Source of the DNA: Lachnospiraceae bacterium
GTDB lineage: Bacteria; Bacillota; Clostridia; Lachnospirales; Lachnospiraceae
Assembly (NCBI GenBank): GCA_021203205.1
Contig: JAJQBQ010000001.1
Span: forward strand, 1 to 64,000
Length of the DNA stretch: 64,000 bases
Direction of reading: 5' to 3'
Shown: piece by piece, positions 45,673 through 54,204 of the stretch
Position numbering within the stretch: the stretch's first letter is position 1
How the letters are laid out: each line of letters starts with the position of its first letter
Translations under genes and position numbers: made by a program
The notes under the pieces: generated by a model
Database searches by the model: none
Told to the model about the DNA's origin: nothing
What the model saw: the letters and a program-made list of their open reading frames with translations, nothing else

Positions 45673-47001
45673 ATGCCGGATAAGGTAAGCGAAAAAGCTG
45701 ATCCTGGAAACTGGCGGAAAAAGTTGCCGGAAAGAGTTAATGAAAAAAATTACTGGAAAATATACAGTTTGCAGTGCATAATGCTCCTGCTATGCATATC
45801 ACTGATTTTATGCCTGCCCGGATGCGCATTTGCAGATGCACGAAAAGAAGCAGGAGAGAATACAGAGCGGATCAGTGTTCTTTCGGATACCAATGAGGCG
45901 GAGGAAGAAACCACTTTCGTTCTGGAAGTGCGAGTCCTGGATGTTGGACAGGGACTGAGTGTGTTGGTGGGGTTAGACGGGAACTATCTGCTGTATGATG
46001 GAGGCGGAAGTGATTACTCATCCTATGTCGTAGCATACCTGAAAGAGAATGATATAGGCACGCTGTCATATCTCATTGCATCTCATTATGACGCGGATCA
46101 TATCAGCGGCCTTGTGGGCGTGCTGAACACCACGACCGTGGGAACGGTGCTCACGCCGGATTATGAAACGGACAGTTACATATACCAGTCGTTCCGCTCC
46201 ATGCTGGAACGCAATGGTGCGCCGGAGATTCATCCGTCAGCCGGTGATGTATATATGCTTGGCTCTGCGGAGATACAGGTGATCGGGCCGAAGAGTTACT
46301 CCTATGAAGATGAAAATGATAATTCCATCGTCATACGCATTGTATATGAGGACTTCAGCTGTATCCTTACAGGGGACGCCGGCGAGGAAGCCGAGGCGGA
46401 TCTGCTTGCATCAGAATACACGCTTGATTCAGACGTATACATTGCAGGACATCATGGAAGCTCAACGTCATCCTCGGAATCCTTTGTGAATGCCATATCT
46501 CCGGACTGTGTGATAATCAGCGCAGGGGCAGGAAATTCCTACGGCCATCCAACCGAAAAAACACTCTCCACATTAAAATATGCCGGAGCAGCGCTGTACC
46601 GCACAGATGTACAGGGTGAAATCATCTGTTACTCAGACGGCACCGACTGTTGGTTCAATGTTGATAGCAGCGATAACTGGTTATCAGGGTCGGAAATATC
46701 TGTGGATGAAACGGCAGAAGCAGATACGGATATTTTTATAGATGAAACAACAGGAGCAGATACGGATATCTCTATAGATGAAACAACGGAAGCAGGCACG
46801 GATATCTTAGAGGGAGCATCTGTCGCTGAAGGATCATCGGAGCAGAGGGAGTATGTATTGAATACGCGCACGATGAAATTCCATTATCCGGATTGCTCCA
46901 GCGTATCTAAAATGAGTGATGCGAACAAAAAAACGGTGACTGCAGGCAGGGAAGAACTGATAGATGAGGGGTATTCACCCTGCGGGAACTGTAATCCGTG
47001 A
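45673..47001 (+). CDS. secreted MBL-fold lipoprotein, ComEC-like, with Cys-rich tail
   Basis: A lipobox LPGC ends the hydrophobic stretch LLLCISLILCLPGC, so the mature protein is a lipoprotein. The metallo-beta-lactamase domain has VLDVGQGLSVLV, SHYDADHISGL (HxxxDH) and AGHHGSSTSSS plus GNSYGHPTEKTL, as in the extracellular domain of ComEC. Three 13-residue Asp/Glu/Thr repeats follow (46705-46812). The end (FHYPDCSSV and YSPCGNCNP) is an Ada-like metal-binding motif known from secreted nucleases. Alternative starts include 45640, overlapping rhuM by 8 bp. The role may be an extracellular nuclease or phosphohydrolase. Confidence 0.85.
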   Translation: MPDKVSEKADPGNWRKKLPERVNEKNYWKIYSLQCIMLLLCISLILCLPGCAFADARKEAGENTERISVLSDTNEAEEETTFVLEVRVLDVGQGLSVLVGLDGNYLLYDGGGSDYSSYVVAYLKENDIGTLSYLIASHYDADHISGLVGVLNTTTVGTVLTPDYETDSYIYQSFRSMLERNGAPEIHPSAGDVYMLGSAEIQVIGPKSYSYEDENDNSIVIRIVYEDFSCILTGDAGEEAEADLLASEYTLDSDVYIAGHHGSSTSSSESFVNAISPDCVIISAGAGNSYGHPTEKTLSTLKYAGAALYRTDVQGEIICYSDGTDCWFNVDSSDNWLSGSEISVDETAEADTDIFIDETTGADTDISIDETTEAGTDILEGASVAEGSSEQREYVLNTRTMKFHYPDCSSVSKMSDANKKTVTAGREELIDEGYSPCGNCNP

Positions 47002-47153
47002 GTCCTGTTTACAGCGAATCATTCACGCATTGAGACTTAAAGCAATGCCCTGAATGAGAAATGACGTAGCGGAGATTGAAATTCGTGTGCTATATTTGAA
47101 AAATGAATTTGATTACAGAAATCGGAGGTAATCAGAGAGGAACGATCCGTTTT

Positions 47154-47741
47154 ATGAAAAAGAACAAAATTACAATCACATTTAACTCCCCGGTAGTGCT
47201 GACTTACGTGCTCCTGTGCTTTGCAGCGACACTCCTGAATTACCTCACTGCCGGAAGGAGCAACACGCTTTTGTTTTCGACTTACCATTCGTCGCTGTTA
47301 AATCCGCTGACGTATGTGCGGTTTTTTACCCACGTGATCGGGCACTCCGGCTGGGAGCATGTGATCAATAATTCCATGTACCTGCTTCTGCTGGGGCCGG
47401 CGCTGGAGGAGAAGCACGGGTCGAAGATGATGATCACCGTGATCGCGGTGACCGCGCTGGTGACGGGGCTTGTGAATTACATATTCTTCCCGAATATCGC
47501 GCTCTGCGGAGCGAGCGGCGTGGTGTTTGCATTTATCCTGCTCATATCATTTACGGGGATGAATGGCGGGGAGGTTCCGCTCACTTTTATCCTGATCGCG
47601 GTGATTTTCCTCGGACAACAGATTTATCAGGGAGTTTTTGTGGAGGATAATATCTCCAACATGGCGCATATCGTCGGCGGTGTTACCGGGTCGGTGTTCG
47701 GGTTTGCTTTAAACCGGGGGAAAGGGCGGAGAAAGCGTTAG
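47154..47741 (+). CDS. rhomboid family intramembrane serine protease
   Basis: Six transmembrane helices are predicted by eye. The catalytic Ser is in CGASGVVFAF and the His in NMAHIVGGVTG; the HSGWEHVINN loop is typical. The start at 47154 gives the normal short N-terminus; an in-frame start at 47103 is possible but lacks a site. Length about 195, compact bacterial rhomboid. It may cleave a membrane protein from the neighbouring genes, unproven. Confidence 0.9.
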   Translation: MKKNKITITFNSPVVLTYVLLCFAATLLNYLTAGRSNTLLFSTYHSSLLNPLTYVRFFTHVIGHSGWEHVINNSMYLLLLGPALEEKHGSKMMITVIAVTALVTGLVNYIFFPNIALCGASGVVFAFILLISFTGMNGGEVPLTFILIAVIFLGQQIYQGVFVEDNISNMAHIVGGVTGSVFGFALNRGKGRRKR

Positions 47742-47758
47742 GAAATGCCGGAAAATAG

Positions 47759-47977
47759 TCAGGGAAGTTCAAATGCCTGTTCAACCGTTTCTTTGTAGGA
47801 TTCGGCTGTCATCTGCGCGGTTTCGTCCACCTTTTCCTGATGACCGGCCACGGCCGCGAAGGGAGCGAACTGTGCCGCCCGGTCACCGGGCGACATGTGC
47901 GGGTGCTTTTTGGAAACGTGGTGCGGAAGATGTATGATATCTTCGTAGTCTGACTGGGAAAAAGTCTGATTTTTCAT
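47759..47977 (-). CDS. YolD-like small protein
   Basis: The 72-residue protein has LPHHVSKKHPHMSPGDRAAQFAPFAAVAGH, the pattern of small YolD-like proteins that pair with Y-family polymerases. YolD-like proteins in Clostridia typically follow or precede DinB/UvrX-type polymerase genes, as here (about 100 bp downstream of one). Function unclear, perhaps regulating the polymerase. Confidence 0.75.
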   Translation of the reverse strand: MKNQTFSQSDYEDIIHLPHHVSKKHPHMSPGDRAAQFAPFAAVAGHQEKVDETAQMTAESYKETVEQAFELP

Positions 47978-48078
47978 GAGATTCCTTTCTGCTGTGTTTG
48001 ATGCTTACAGCAAAGACATTTATCTGCACTTTCCGGACACCGGGCCGCAATTCGTATGTTCTCCGAAATCATTGAGGT

Positions 48079-49734
48079 TTACGCCTTGTGCCCGCCGATC
48101 TGCTGATTTCTCTGAAGGGCGGTGGCGCCTTCCTCCAGGTTCAGTCCCTTGACCAGCGTGTTTTTCCCGTATTTGGTTCGTATATCCAGCATCGCGCTCT
48201 GGAGGCTATGCTCCCGCTTCCTGGCGGCCGCGGCCTCCTTTTTTTCGCGCTCTCTGGCCTCGTAGTCCGTAAAAAGGTCGAGCTGCTCATAAGCGGCTGC
48301 ACTTTCTGCCGCGTGCGCGGCCTCCGCCTCGTCCATCAGATGATTGACATCGATCGTGATGCGGCGGATGAGAAGGTTTGGATTCACGATGCGGTCGTAC
48401 AGAGCGAGCGCGGCGGCGGAGATTTCGCTCATGGCAGAGGAATAACCGGCGAGGTTTTCCGTGCCGTGGGCGTGCTTCGGAATACGGCGGCCGTAGCGGT
48501 CGGTTTTGGTTTCCTGAGTGGAAGCGTTCGATCCTTTGCGCTGCGTCATATTTTTCTTTTGAACGGGCGAACTTTTATCGTAAACCGGATCATTCTTATG
48601 AACGAACGAATTTCCGGAAAATGTTTCGTCAGTTACGGACGGATTCGGAAAGCTGTCCTCTAAATTTGACGCATCATACCCCACCGTGAGAACCACCTGA
48701 TCCGTGACCAGTCCTTTTTCCACCAGCTCCATTGCCAGCGCATCCGCCATTTCATGTACAACGATGCGGGCCTTCTTAAAAGTATAGGGCTCCATCAGCA
48801 CCTGACCGGAGCTTAAGCACTTCGACTGCGGCCGGTAGGCTTTGATCTCGGCCATGGTGCAGGGCTCCCAGCCCCAGGCGTGGTCGATCAGAAGCTCGGC
48901 GTTCACGCCGAACAGCTTGTAAAGCAAATCTTCATTATAATAGTCGGTCGACTCGCCGACAGAGCAGCGGGCCACATCACCCATGGTGTAGAGGCCTACC
49001 TCGGCGAGCCGCCTGGCGTAGCCGTGGCCGACGCGCCAGAAATCCGTGATAGGCCGGTGCGCCCAGAGGAGCCTTCGGTAGGACATCTCATCCAGGCTTG
49101 CCATGCGGATGCCGTACGCGTCCGGCTCCGCGTGTTTTGCCAGAATGTCCATGGCCACTTTAGCCAGGTACAGGTTTGTACCCACGCCGGCCGTGGCCGT
49201 GATGCCGGTGGACTCGTAAATGTCCTTCACCATGGCCACCGCCAGCTCCTCCGCCGTCATGCCGTAAGTTTTTAAGTAGGGCGTCGCCTCGCACATGATC
49301 TCATCTACCGAGTACGGGTGTATATCCTCCGGCGCGATATATTTCAGGTAAATCTCGTAGACGCGTGCGCTGTAGTCAATATAAAACTGCATGCGCGGCG
49401 GCGCGACGATATAGTCGAGGGAAAGCGACGGGTTTGCCGCAAGTTCCGGCGCGCTGGACGATGAGCCGGTAAACCGATGCCCGGGCGCGGCCTTTAACCG
49501 CTCCCGGTTGATGCGCCGCACCGCCTCCACCACTTCAAACAGGCGGGCCCGTCCGGGAATGCCGTAGGCCTTTAAGGCCGGCGTGACCGCCAGGCAGATG
49601 GTCTTTTCCGTGCGGGTCGGATCCGCTACCACCAGGTTGGTCGTCAATGGATCAAGCCCCCGTTCGACACACTCGACGGAGGCGTAAAAAGATTTTAAAT
49701 CGATGCAGATGCAGGCGCGGGGGGAAGAAGTCAT
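48079..49734 (-). CDS. Y-family DNA polymerase (UmuC/DinB type)
   Basis: This translesion polymerase has the catalytic CIDLKSFYASVECVERG (Asp and Phe-Tyr steric residue), SVDEIMCEATPY, and the helix-hairpin-helix region. The C-terminal little-finger region contains an insert of about 60 residues (about 357-415) with Lys/Asn/Ser/Thr, then further helices ending in QIGGHKA. Start at 49734 with AAGGA upstream. Length 551, long for the family. Confidence 0.9.
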   Translation of the reverse strand: MTSSPRACICIDLKSFYASVECVERGLDPLTTNLVVADPTRTEKTICLAVTPALKAYGIPGRARLFEVVEAVRRINRERLKAAPGHRFTGSSSSAPELAANPSLSLDYIVAPPRMQFYIDYSARVYEIYLKYIAPEDIHPYSVDEIMCEATPYLKTYGMTAEELAVAMVKDIYESTGITATAGVGTNLYLAKVAMDILAKHAEPDAYGIRMASLDEMSYRRLLWAHRPITDFWRVGHGYARRLAEVGLYTMGDVARCSVGESTDYYNEDLLYKLFGVNAELLIDHAWGWEPCTMAEIKAYRPQSKCLSSGQVLMEPYTFKKARIVVHEMADALAMELVEKGLVTDQVVLTVGYDASNLEDSFPNPSVTDETFSGNSFVHKNDPVYDKSSPVQKKNMTQRKGSNASTQETKTDRYGRRIPKHAHGTENLAGYSSAMSEISAAALALYDRIVNPNLLIRRITIDVNHLMDEAEAAHAAESAAAYEQLDLFTDYEAREREKKEAAAARKREHSLQSAMLDIRTKYGKNTLVKGLNLEEGATALQRNQQIGGHKA

Positions 49735-49836
49735 GGGGCGGAATCCTTTTCTTAATGGCTCAATAATCCTGTAGAAAATCATCGACAAAAGCAACTATGT
49801 ATGATTGATTTTCTGGTGGAACTTTGTGCGTAAGAT

Positions 49837-49865
49837 ATGAGGCCGTGTTGAAAACACGGCCTCAT
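49837..49865 (-). terminator. perfect 13-bp hairpin after the small ORF
   Basis: ATGAGGCCGTGTT (49837-49849) / AACACGGCCTCAT (49853-49865) with a GAA loop follows the 49-residue ORF on the minus strand. It lacks a T-run but is very stable. Confidence 0.6.
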
Positions 49866-49876
49866 GTGTACAATGT

Positions 49877-50026
49877 TCAATTCTTGTCATCAGCGCATAA
49901 TGTTTCGTACTTTTTTATCAGCTGCTGAAGATCTTCGAGGCTGGAGCATTCCTTTAAATCGTTCAGAATTCGCACGCGTTCGAGCTTACGGGCTAAGGAC
50001 TCAATAACTTCTGCATTTGTTGGCAT
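49877..50026 (-). CDS. small helical protein, unknown
   Basis: A 49-residue protein with the start at 50026, preceded by GGAGGTGATATT. It is helical and charged (ESLARKLERVRILNDLKECS, LQQLIKKYETL) with a coiled-coil look. No family is recognised. It lies alone between the polymerase and cysE, followed by a strong hairpin, which supports it being a real gene. Confidence 0.6.
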   Translation of the reverse strand: MPTNAEVIESLARKLERVRILNDLKECSSLEDLQQLIKKYETLCADDKN

Positions 50027-50303
50027 AATATCACCTCCTCGATGTTCGTATTTTAGCATGCGTTAGATAATTGTGCAAGTACAAAATAGATGAACTGAAA
50101 AAAAGGGTTCATATTTCGTTGCTCTTTAAGAGAAAAATTTCCCCTATTTTCAGATTGCACGAACTAACTTAAGATGTTATCATATAATAAAAGCGTCGGA
50201 CGGTGTGCGATATGGACGTATCGACATCGGACGACCAAACCGATATGAGCACGGGTTCGCCCCGCTGTGAGCGGCAGAATAAAATTGGAAGGATAATATT
50301 ATT

Positions 50304-51305
50304 ATGATAGAGGAAGAAATCACCCAAATAGCCGATGACATCTACGCAGATTACGTGGCGAACGATGCGGTGGATATGAACTACCTGTTCGACGCGCCGG
50401 ATAAGGAGATGATCATCGATGTCTTAAATAAATTGCAGATGATCATATTTCCGAAATATTTTCGGAACAAACATTACCGCTTTTACACGGCGAAGAATAA
50501 CCTGACGATGCTGCTGGAGGATGTGGCCTACAACCTGAGTCGGCAGATCGAGCGTGTTTTGAAATATAACCCGAAATTTGAGGGGCTGTCTGCGGAGCAG
50601 GTGCGGGAGACCGCCCGCGACATTTGCATGAAGTTCTTAAAGACCATCCCGAAGATCCGCGAGATGATCAACATGGATGTGGATGCCACCTACGACGGCG
50701 ACCCGGCCGCCTACAATAAGGACGAGATCATCTGCTCGTACCCCGGCCTGTACGCTATTCTGGTGAACCGCATCGCCCACGAGCTGCACCTGCTGTCGGT
50801 GCCGCTGATCCCGCGCATGATGACAGAGCACGCTCACAGCCTCACCGGCATCGACATTCACCCGGGGGCAACGCTGGGGCGGTATTTCTGCATTGACCAC
50901 GGCACCGGCATCGTTATCGGCGAGACCACGGTCATCGGCGACCACGTGAAGGTGTATCAGGGCGTGACGCTGGGCGCACTGTCCACCAAGGGCGGGCAGC
51001 TGTTAAAAAATGTGCGCCGCCACCCGACTATCGAGGACAACGTGACCATCTACTCCGGCGCGTCCATCCTGGGCGGCGAGACCGTGATCGGGCACGATGT
51101 GGTTATCGGCGGTAACTGCTTCATCACCACATCCATTGCGCCGGGCACCCGCGTGAGCGTCAAGAACCAGGAGCTGCGTTACCGCAGGAGCGGGGAGCAT
51201 GCGGAGATGGCCGCGCAGGGCGAGGGCGCGGAGTCGAAGGTGACCGAACAGGGCGAAAATGAGGTCTTCGGACAGGACTGCAGCTGGTATGAAAATGCAG
51301 ACTGA
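50304..51305 (+). CDS. epsC: serine O-acetyltransferase
   Basis: The protein makes O-acetylserine, the precursor of cysteine. The N-terminal helical region is followed by the left-handed hexapeptide beta-helix: DIHPGATLGRYFCIDHGTG, IGETTVIGDHVKVYQGVTLG, IYSGASILGGETVIGHDVVI. The catalytic His and Asp lie in this region. It is the long 300+ residue Clostridial form (EpsC/CysE type). The adjacent HAD gene starts about 35 bp downstream. Confidence 0.92.
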   Translation: MIEEEITQIADDIYADYVANDAVDMNYLFDAPDKEMIIDVLNKLQMIIFPKYFRNKHYRFYTAKNNLTMLLEDVAYNLSRQIERVLKYNPKFEGLSAEQVRETARDICMKFLKTIPKIREMINMDVDATYDGDPAAYNKDEIICSYPGLYAILVNRIAHELHLLSVPLIPRMMTEHAHSLTGIDIHPGATLGRYFCIDHGTGIVIGETTVIGDHVKVYQGVTLGALSTKGGQLLKNVRRHPTIEDNVTIYSGASILGGETVIGHDVVIGGNCFITTSIAPGTRVSVKNQELRYRRSGEHAEMAAQGEGAESKVTEQGENEVFGQDCSWYENAD

Positions 51306-51340
51306 TAATGATAAAAGAAGGGAACAGGAGGAATCTGCCT

Positions 51341-52228
51341 ATGGAAAATTTCGAGCGGAAGCACAAGGAAACGCTTCCCGTCCTTGCGGTCTGTTACGAC
51401 TTTGACCGCACCCTGTCGCCGGAAGACATGCAGGCGCAGGGATATATACAGTCCGTGGGGTATGATGTGGGTCAGTTCTGGGAGGAGGCGAATGCCTTCG
51501 CCCGCGCGAACGACATGGACGGCAACCTGGCTTACATGTACAAGATGGTGCAGGAGGCGGAGGGAAACTTCGTGCTGAACCGGCGGGCGTTGGAGGAGTA
51601 CGGAGGTAAGGTGCGGCTCTACCCCGGCGTGGACGGCTGGTTCGAGCGTGTCCGGGATTACGGCGCGAAAAATCAGGTTCTGGTGGAACACTATATCATC
51701 TCCTCCGGGCTTCTGGAAATGATCGAGGGCACGGAAATCGCGAAGCGCGGCACTTTCGAGAAGATTTACGCCAGTTCCTTCTATTTTAATGAGCGCGGCC
51801 TGGCGAAGTGGCCGGCTCAGGCCATCAACTTCACGAACAAGACACAGTTTCTCTTCCGCATCGAGAAAGGTGTGCTGGATGTCAACGATAACGGGGTCAA
51901 CGACCATTTCGCCCCGGAGGATATCCGCGTGCCCTTCCGCAACATGGTCTACATCGGCGACAGTGACACGGACATCCCCTGCATGAAGCTGGTGAACTCC
52001 TACGGCGGTCACTCCATCGGCGTGTACGACCCGGACTCGAAAGACAAGCGCAAGGTGTACCAGATGATGCGGGACGACCGCATCCGCTACATCGCGCCGG
52101 CCGACTACACGGAAGGGTCGGAGCTGGATGTGCTGTTAAAGCACATCATCGACAAGACCGCCGCCTATGAGAAGGTGGAGGAGAAGCATGTGAGGGATAA
52201 GCTGGAGGTGTCAACCACCAACCACTAA
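51341..52228 (+). CDS. HAD-family phosphatase
   Basis: The HAD motif I is CYDFDRTLSPEDM (D-x-D), with motif II in HYIISSGL and IYIGDSDTDIPCMKLV as motif IV. It is a cytosolic phosphoesterase of about 295 residues. A similar protein in Clostridia is annotated as haloacid dehalogenase-like; the substrate is unknown. The start at 51341 has AGGAGGAATCTGCCT upstream; the next gene begins 13 bp after its stop. Confidence 0.88.
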   Translation: MENFERKHKETLPVLAVCYDFDRTLSPEDMQAQGYIQSVGYDVGQFWEEANAFARANDMDGNLAYMYKMVQEAEGNFVLNRRALEEYGGKVRLYPGVDGWFERVRDYGAKNQVLVEHYIISSGLLEMIEGTEIAKRGTFEKIYASSFYFNERGLAKWPAQAINFTNKTQFLFRIEKGVLDVNDNGVNDHFAPEDIRVPFRNMVYIGDSDTDIPCMKLVNSYGGHSIGVYDPDSKDKRKVYQMMRDDRIRYIAPADYTEGSELDVLLKHIIDKTAAYEKVEEKHVRDKLEVSTTNH

Positions 52229-52241
52229 TTTGGAGGGCTTT

Positions 52242-53804
52242 ATGAGGAAAAACAAATTAAATGAAAAAAGAAATGTAATCGCAAACCACAGCATCCAGAC
52301 AGCCCTGATCTGCCTGCTTCTGTGCACAATTCTCGTTGTCTTCGCGGCCTGCGGAGGCAGCGCGGATGAGGAGGAGACGACGACCGTGAAGGAAACAACG
52401 ACAACGGCAACAGCGGCCGAAGAGGAAACCACCGCCGCCACGGCAGAATACACGCTCACCGTGGACGAGAGCATCACCTACCAGACCATCGAGAGCTTCG
52501 GCGCCAGCGGCGCCTGGTGGAGCCAGGACGTGGGCGGCTGGACGAACGAGGTGGACACCGGCGAGGAGGCGCGGGAGTACATCGCCAGGCTTCTCTTTGA
52601 CCCGGAGACCGGCATCGGCCTGACTAATTACCGCTACAATCTGGCGGCAGGCTATGAGAACAGCACCGAGGGGATCACCGATTCCTGGCGGCGCGGCGAA
52701 AATTTTGAGACGGAGCCCGGCGTGTACGACTGGACGAAGGACGAAAATTCCGTCTGGTTCTTAAAGAAAGCCGTGGAGTACGGTGTGGAGGACGTGGTCT
52801 TCTTCGTCAACAGCCCCATCGAGCGGCTGACCATCACCGGTTCCTCCTACGGTGCGGCGGATGAGGACGGCAACACTTCGAATCTTGCGCCGGAAAATTA
52901 CGAGGCCTTCGCAAAATATGTGCTGGACGTGACGGAGCATTTCGTGACGGAGGAAGGCATCCCGGTGACTACCATCTCCCCCATCAACGAGCCTCAGTGG
53001 GAGTGGACCAGCGGCCAGGAGGGCTGCCACTATACCACCACCGAAATGGTGGATGTGCTGAAAGTCTTTATCAATGCTATCTCCGAGCGGGATGCGCTTG
53101 ACGGCGTCACCATCTCCGCGCCGGAATCCGGCGAGTGGAGCAACACCGGCACGGCGTATTTCAAGGCGATCCTGGCGGATGAGGAGCTGGCCTCCTATTT
53201 CACCACGCTGGACAGCCATTCTTACTGGACGGACGCTTCCGGCAAAAAGTCCTTCATGACCCTGATGTCCACCCTGGGCTTCACCGGCTCACTTCGCACC
53301 ACCGAGTGGTGTGAGATGACAAACGGCAAAAACGTGACCATGGCATCCGCCCTGCCGCTGGCCGAGGAGATCAATGACGACCTGACCATCTTAAACGTCG
53401 TCTCCTGGCAGTACTGGATCGCGGTGAGCTGCTATGACTACCGGGACGGCCTGATCTACGTGAATAAGACCGGAAAAACGGTCACGGTGCCGAAGCGCCT
53501 GTGGGCCATGGGCAACTACAGCAAATTTATCCGTCCGGGCGCGGTGCGCGTGGACGCGGCCTTTGACTCGGAAGACGTGGACACCTCGGCCTTCCTCGGC
53601 ACGGACGGCGAGCTGATCGTCGTGATCATCAACGATAACGACACGGCGGCCACCATAAATCTTACGGGCATCGAAGGCTACACTGCCATGCAGGTGCACA
53701 CCACGGATGCGGACTATGACCTCGAGTGCACCTATGACGGGGATTATGCGGACAGTGTGGAAGTGACGAGAAAATCGGTGACTACGCTGGTGTTTACGAA
53801 GTAA
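52242..53804 (+). CDS. GH30 family glycoside hydrolase, lipoprotein
   Basis: A signal with lipobox VFAAC (about residues 18-38 hydrophobic) is followed by an Ala/Thr/Glu linker and the catalytic (beta/alpha)8 barrel. ESFGASGAWWSQD begins the domain; the acid/base Glu lies in SPINEPQWEW and the nucleophile Glu in RTTEWCEMT. A C-terminal beta-sandwich follows. GH30 enzymes cleave glucosyl-, xylosyl- or beta-1,6-linked glycans; the subfamily is not resolved. Start at 52242 with GGAGGGCTTT upstream. Confidence 0.9.
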   Translation: MRKNKLNEKRNVIANHSIQTALICLLLCTILVVFAACGGSADEEETTTVKETTTTATAAEEETTAATAEYTLTVDESITYQTIESFGASGAWWSQDVGGWTNEVDTGEEAREYIARLLFDPETGIGLTNYRYNLAAGYENSTEGITDSWRRGENFETEPGVYDWTKDENSVWFLKKAVEYGVEDVVFFVNSPIERLTITGSSYGAADEDGNTSNLAPENYEAFAKYVLDVTEHFVTEEGIPVTTISPINEPQWEWTSGQEGCHYTTTEMVDVLKVFINAISERDALDGVTISAPESGEWSNTGTAYFKAILADEELASYFTTLDSHSYWTDASGKKSFMTLMSTLGFTGSLRTTEWCEMTNGKNVTMASALPLAEEINDDLTILNVVSWQYWIAVSCYDYRDGLIYVNKTGKTVTVPKRLWAMGNYSKFIRPGAVRVDAAFDSEDVDTSAFLGTDGELIVVIINDNDTAATINLTGIEGYTAMQVHTTDADYDLECTYDGDYADSVEVTRKSVTTLVFTK

Positions 53805-53821
53805 AGAGTTATATAGATGTG

Positions 53822-53858
53822 AAAATCCGGGAAAATAACGATGATTTTCCTGGATTTT
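53822..53858 (+). terminator. terminator of the GH30 gene
   Basis: A 15-bp stem (AAAATCCGGGAAAAT / ATTTTCCTGGATTTT, one G-U) with a 7-nt loop, followed by TTTG. Strong intrinsic terminator. Confidence 0.85.
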
Positions 53859-54204
53859 TGCGTATCATACGCATGAAATGAAACGGAAGTCAGGGTATAA
53901 TTATCGTTGGCTGAGGAAGCCAGAGAAGACGTCTGATATATTACTATAAAACATAAACCCTCCGGGTAGCCGATAGCCCCAAAAAAGCGCAGACTACCCC
54001 TGCAAGCTTACTATGAAAGCGTTGTTAATCGGCTCTCATTTCTGGTGGTGCCCGCGAAGCGGGCAGGGGCGTTTGGAGTATTAGAAAAACCGAAAGATAA
54101 GGTTGAGAAAACAGCGGGTTTAAGATATAATAAAATGAAATCAGAAAATCTACAGAAAGAGATCAACCCAGAGGATGGAATATGGGCAAAGGGGGTTAAA
54201 ACGA
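53859..54204. other. leader region of the second AAA/nuclease gene
   Basis: A gap without a gene. It contains a hairpin GCCCGCGAAGCGGGC (54049-54063) in a GGTGGTGCCCGCG...GGGGCGTTTGGA segment (54045-54077) that reappears in related form at 56131-56164 before the lipoprotein gene. A CCCTCCGGGTAGCCGATAGC stretch near 53961 has no obvious partner. Confidence 0.45.

Noticed and set aside
50160-50303. T-box or cysteine riboswitch upstream of the serine acetyltransferase gene
   Set aside because: No T-box consensus sequence, specifier hairpin or terminator was visible.
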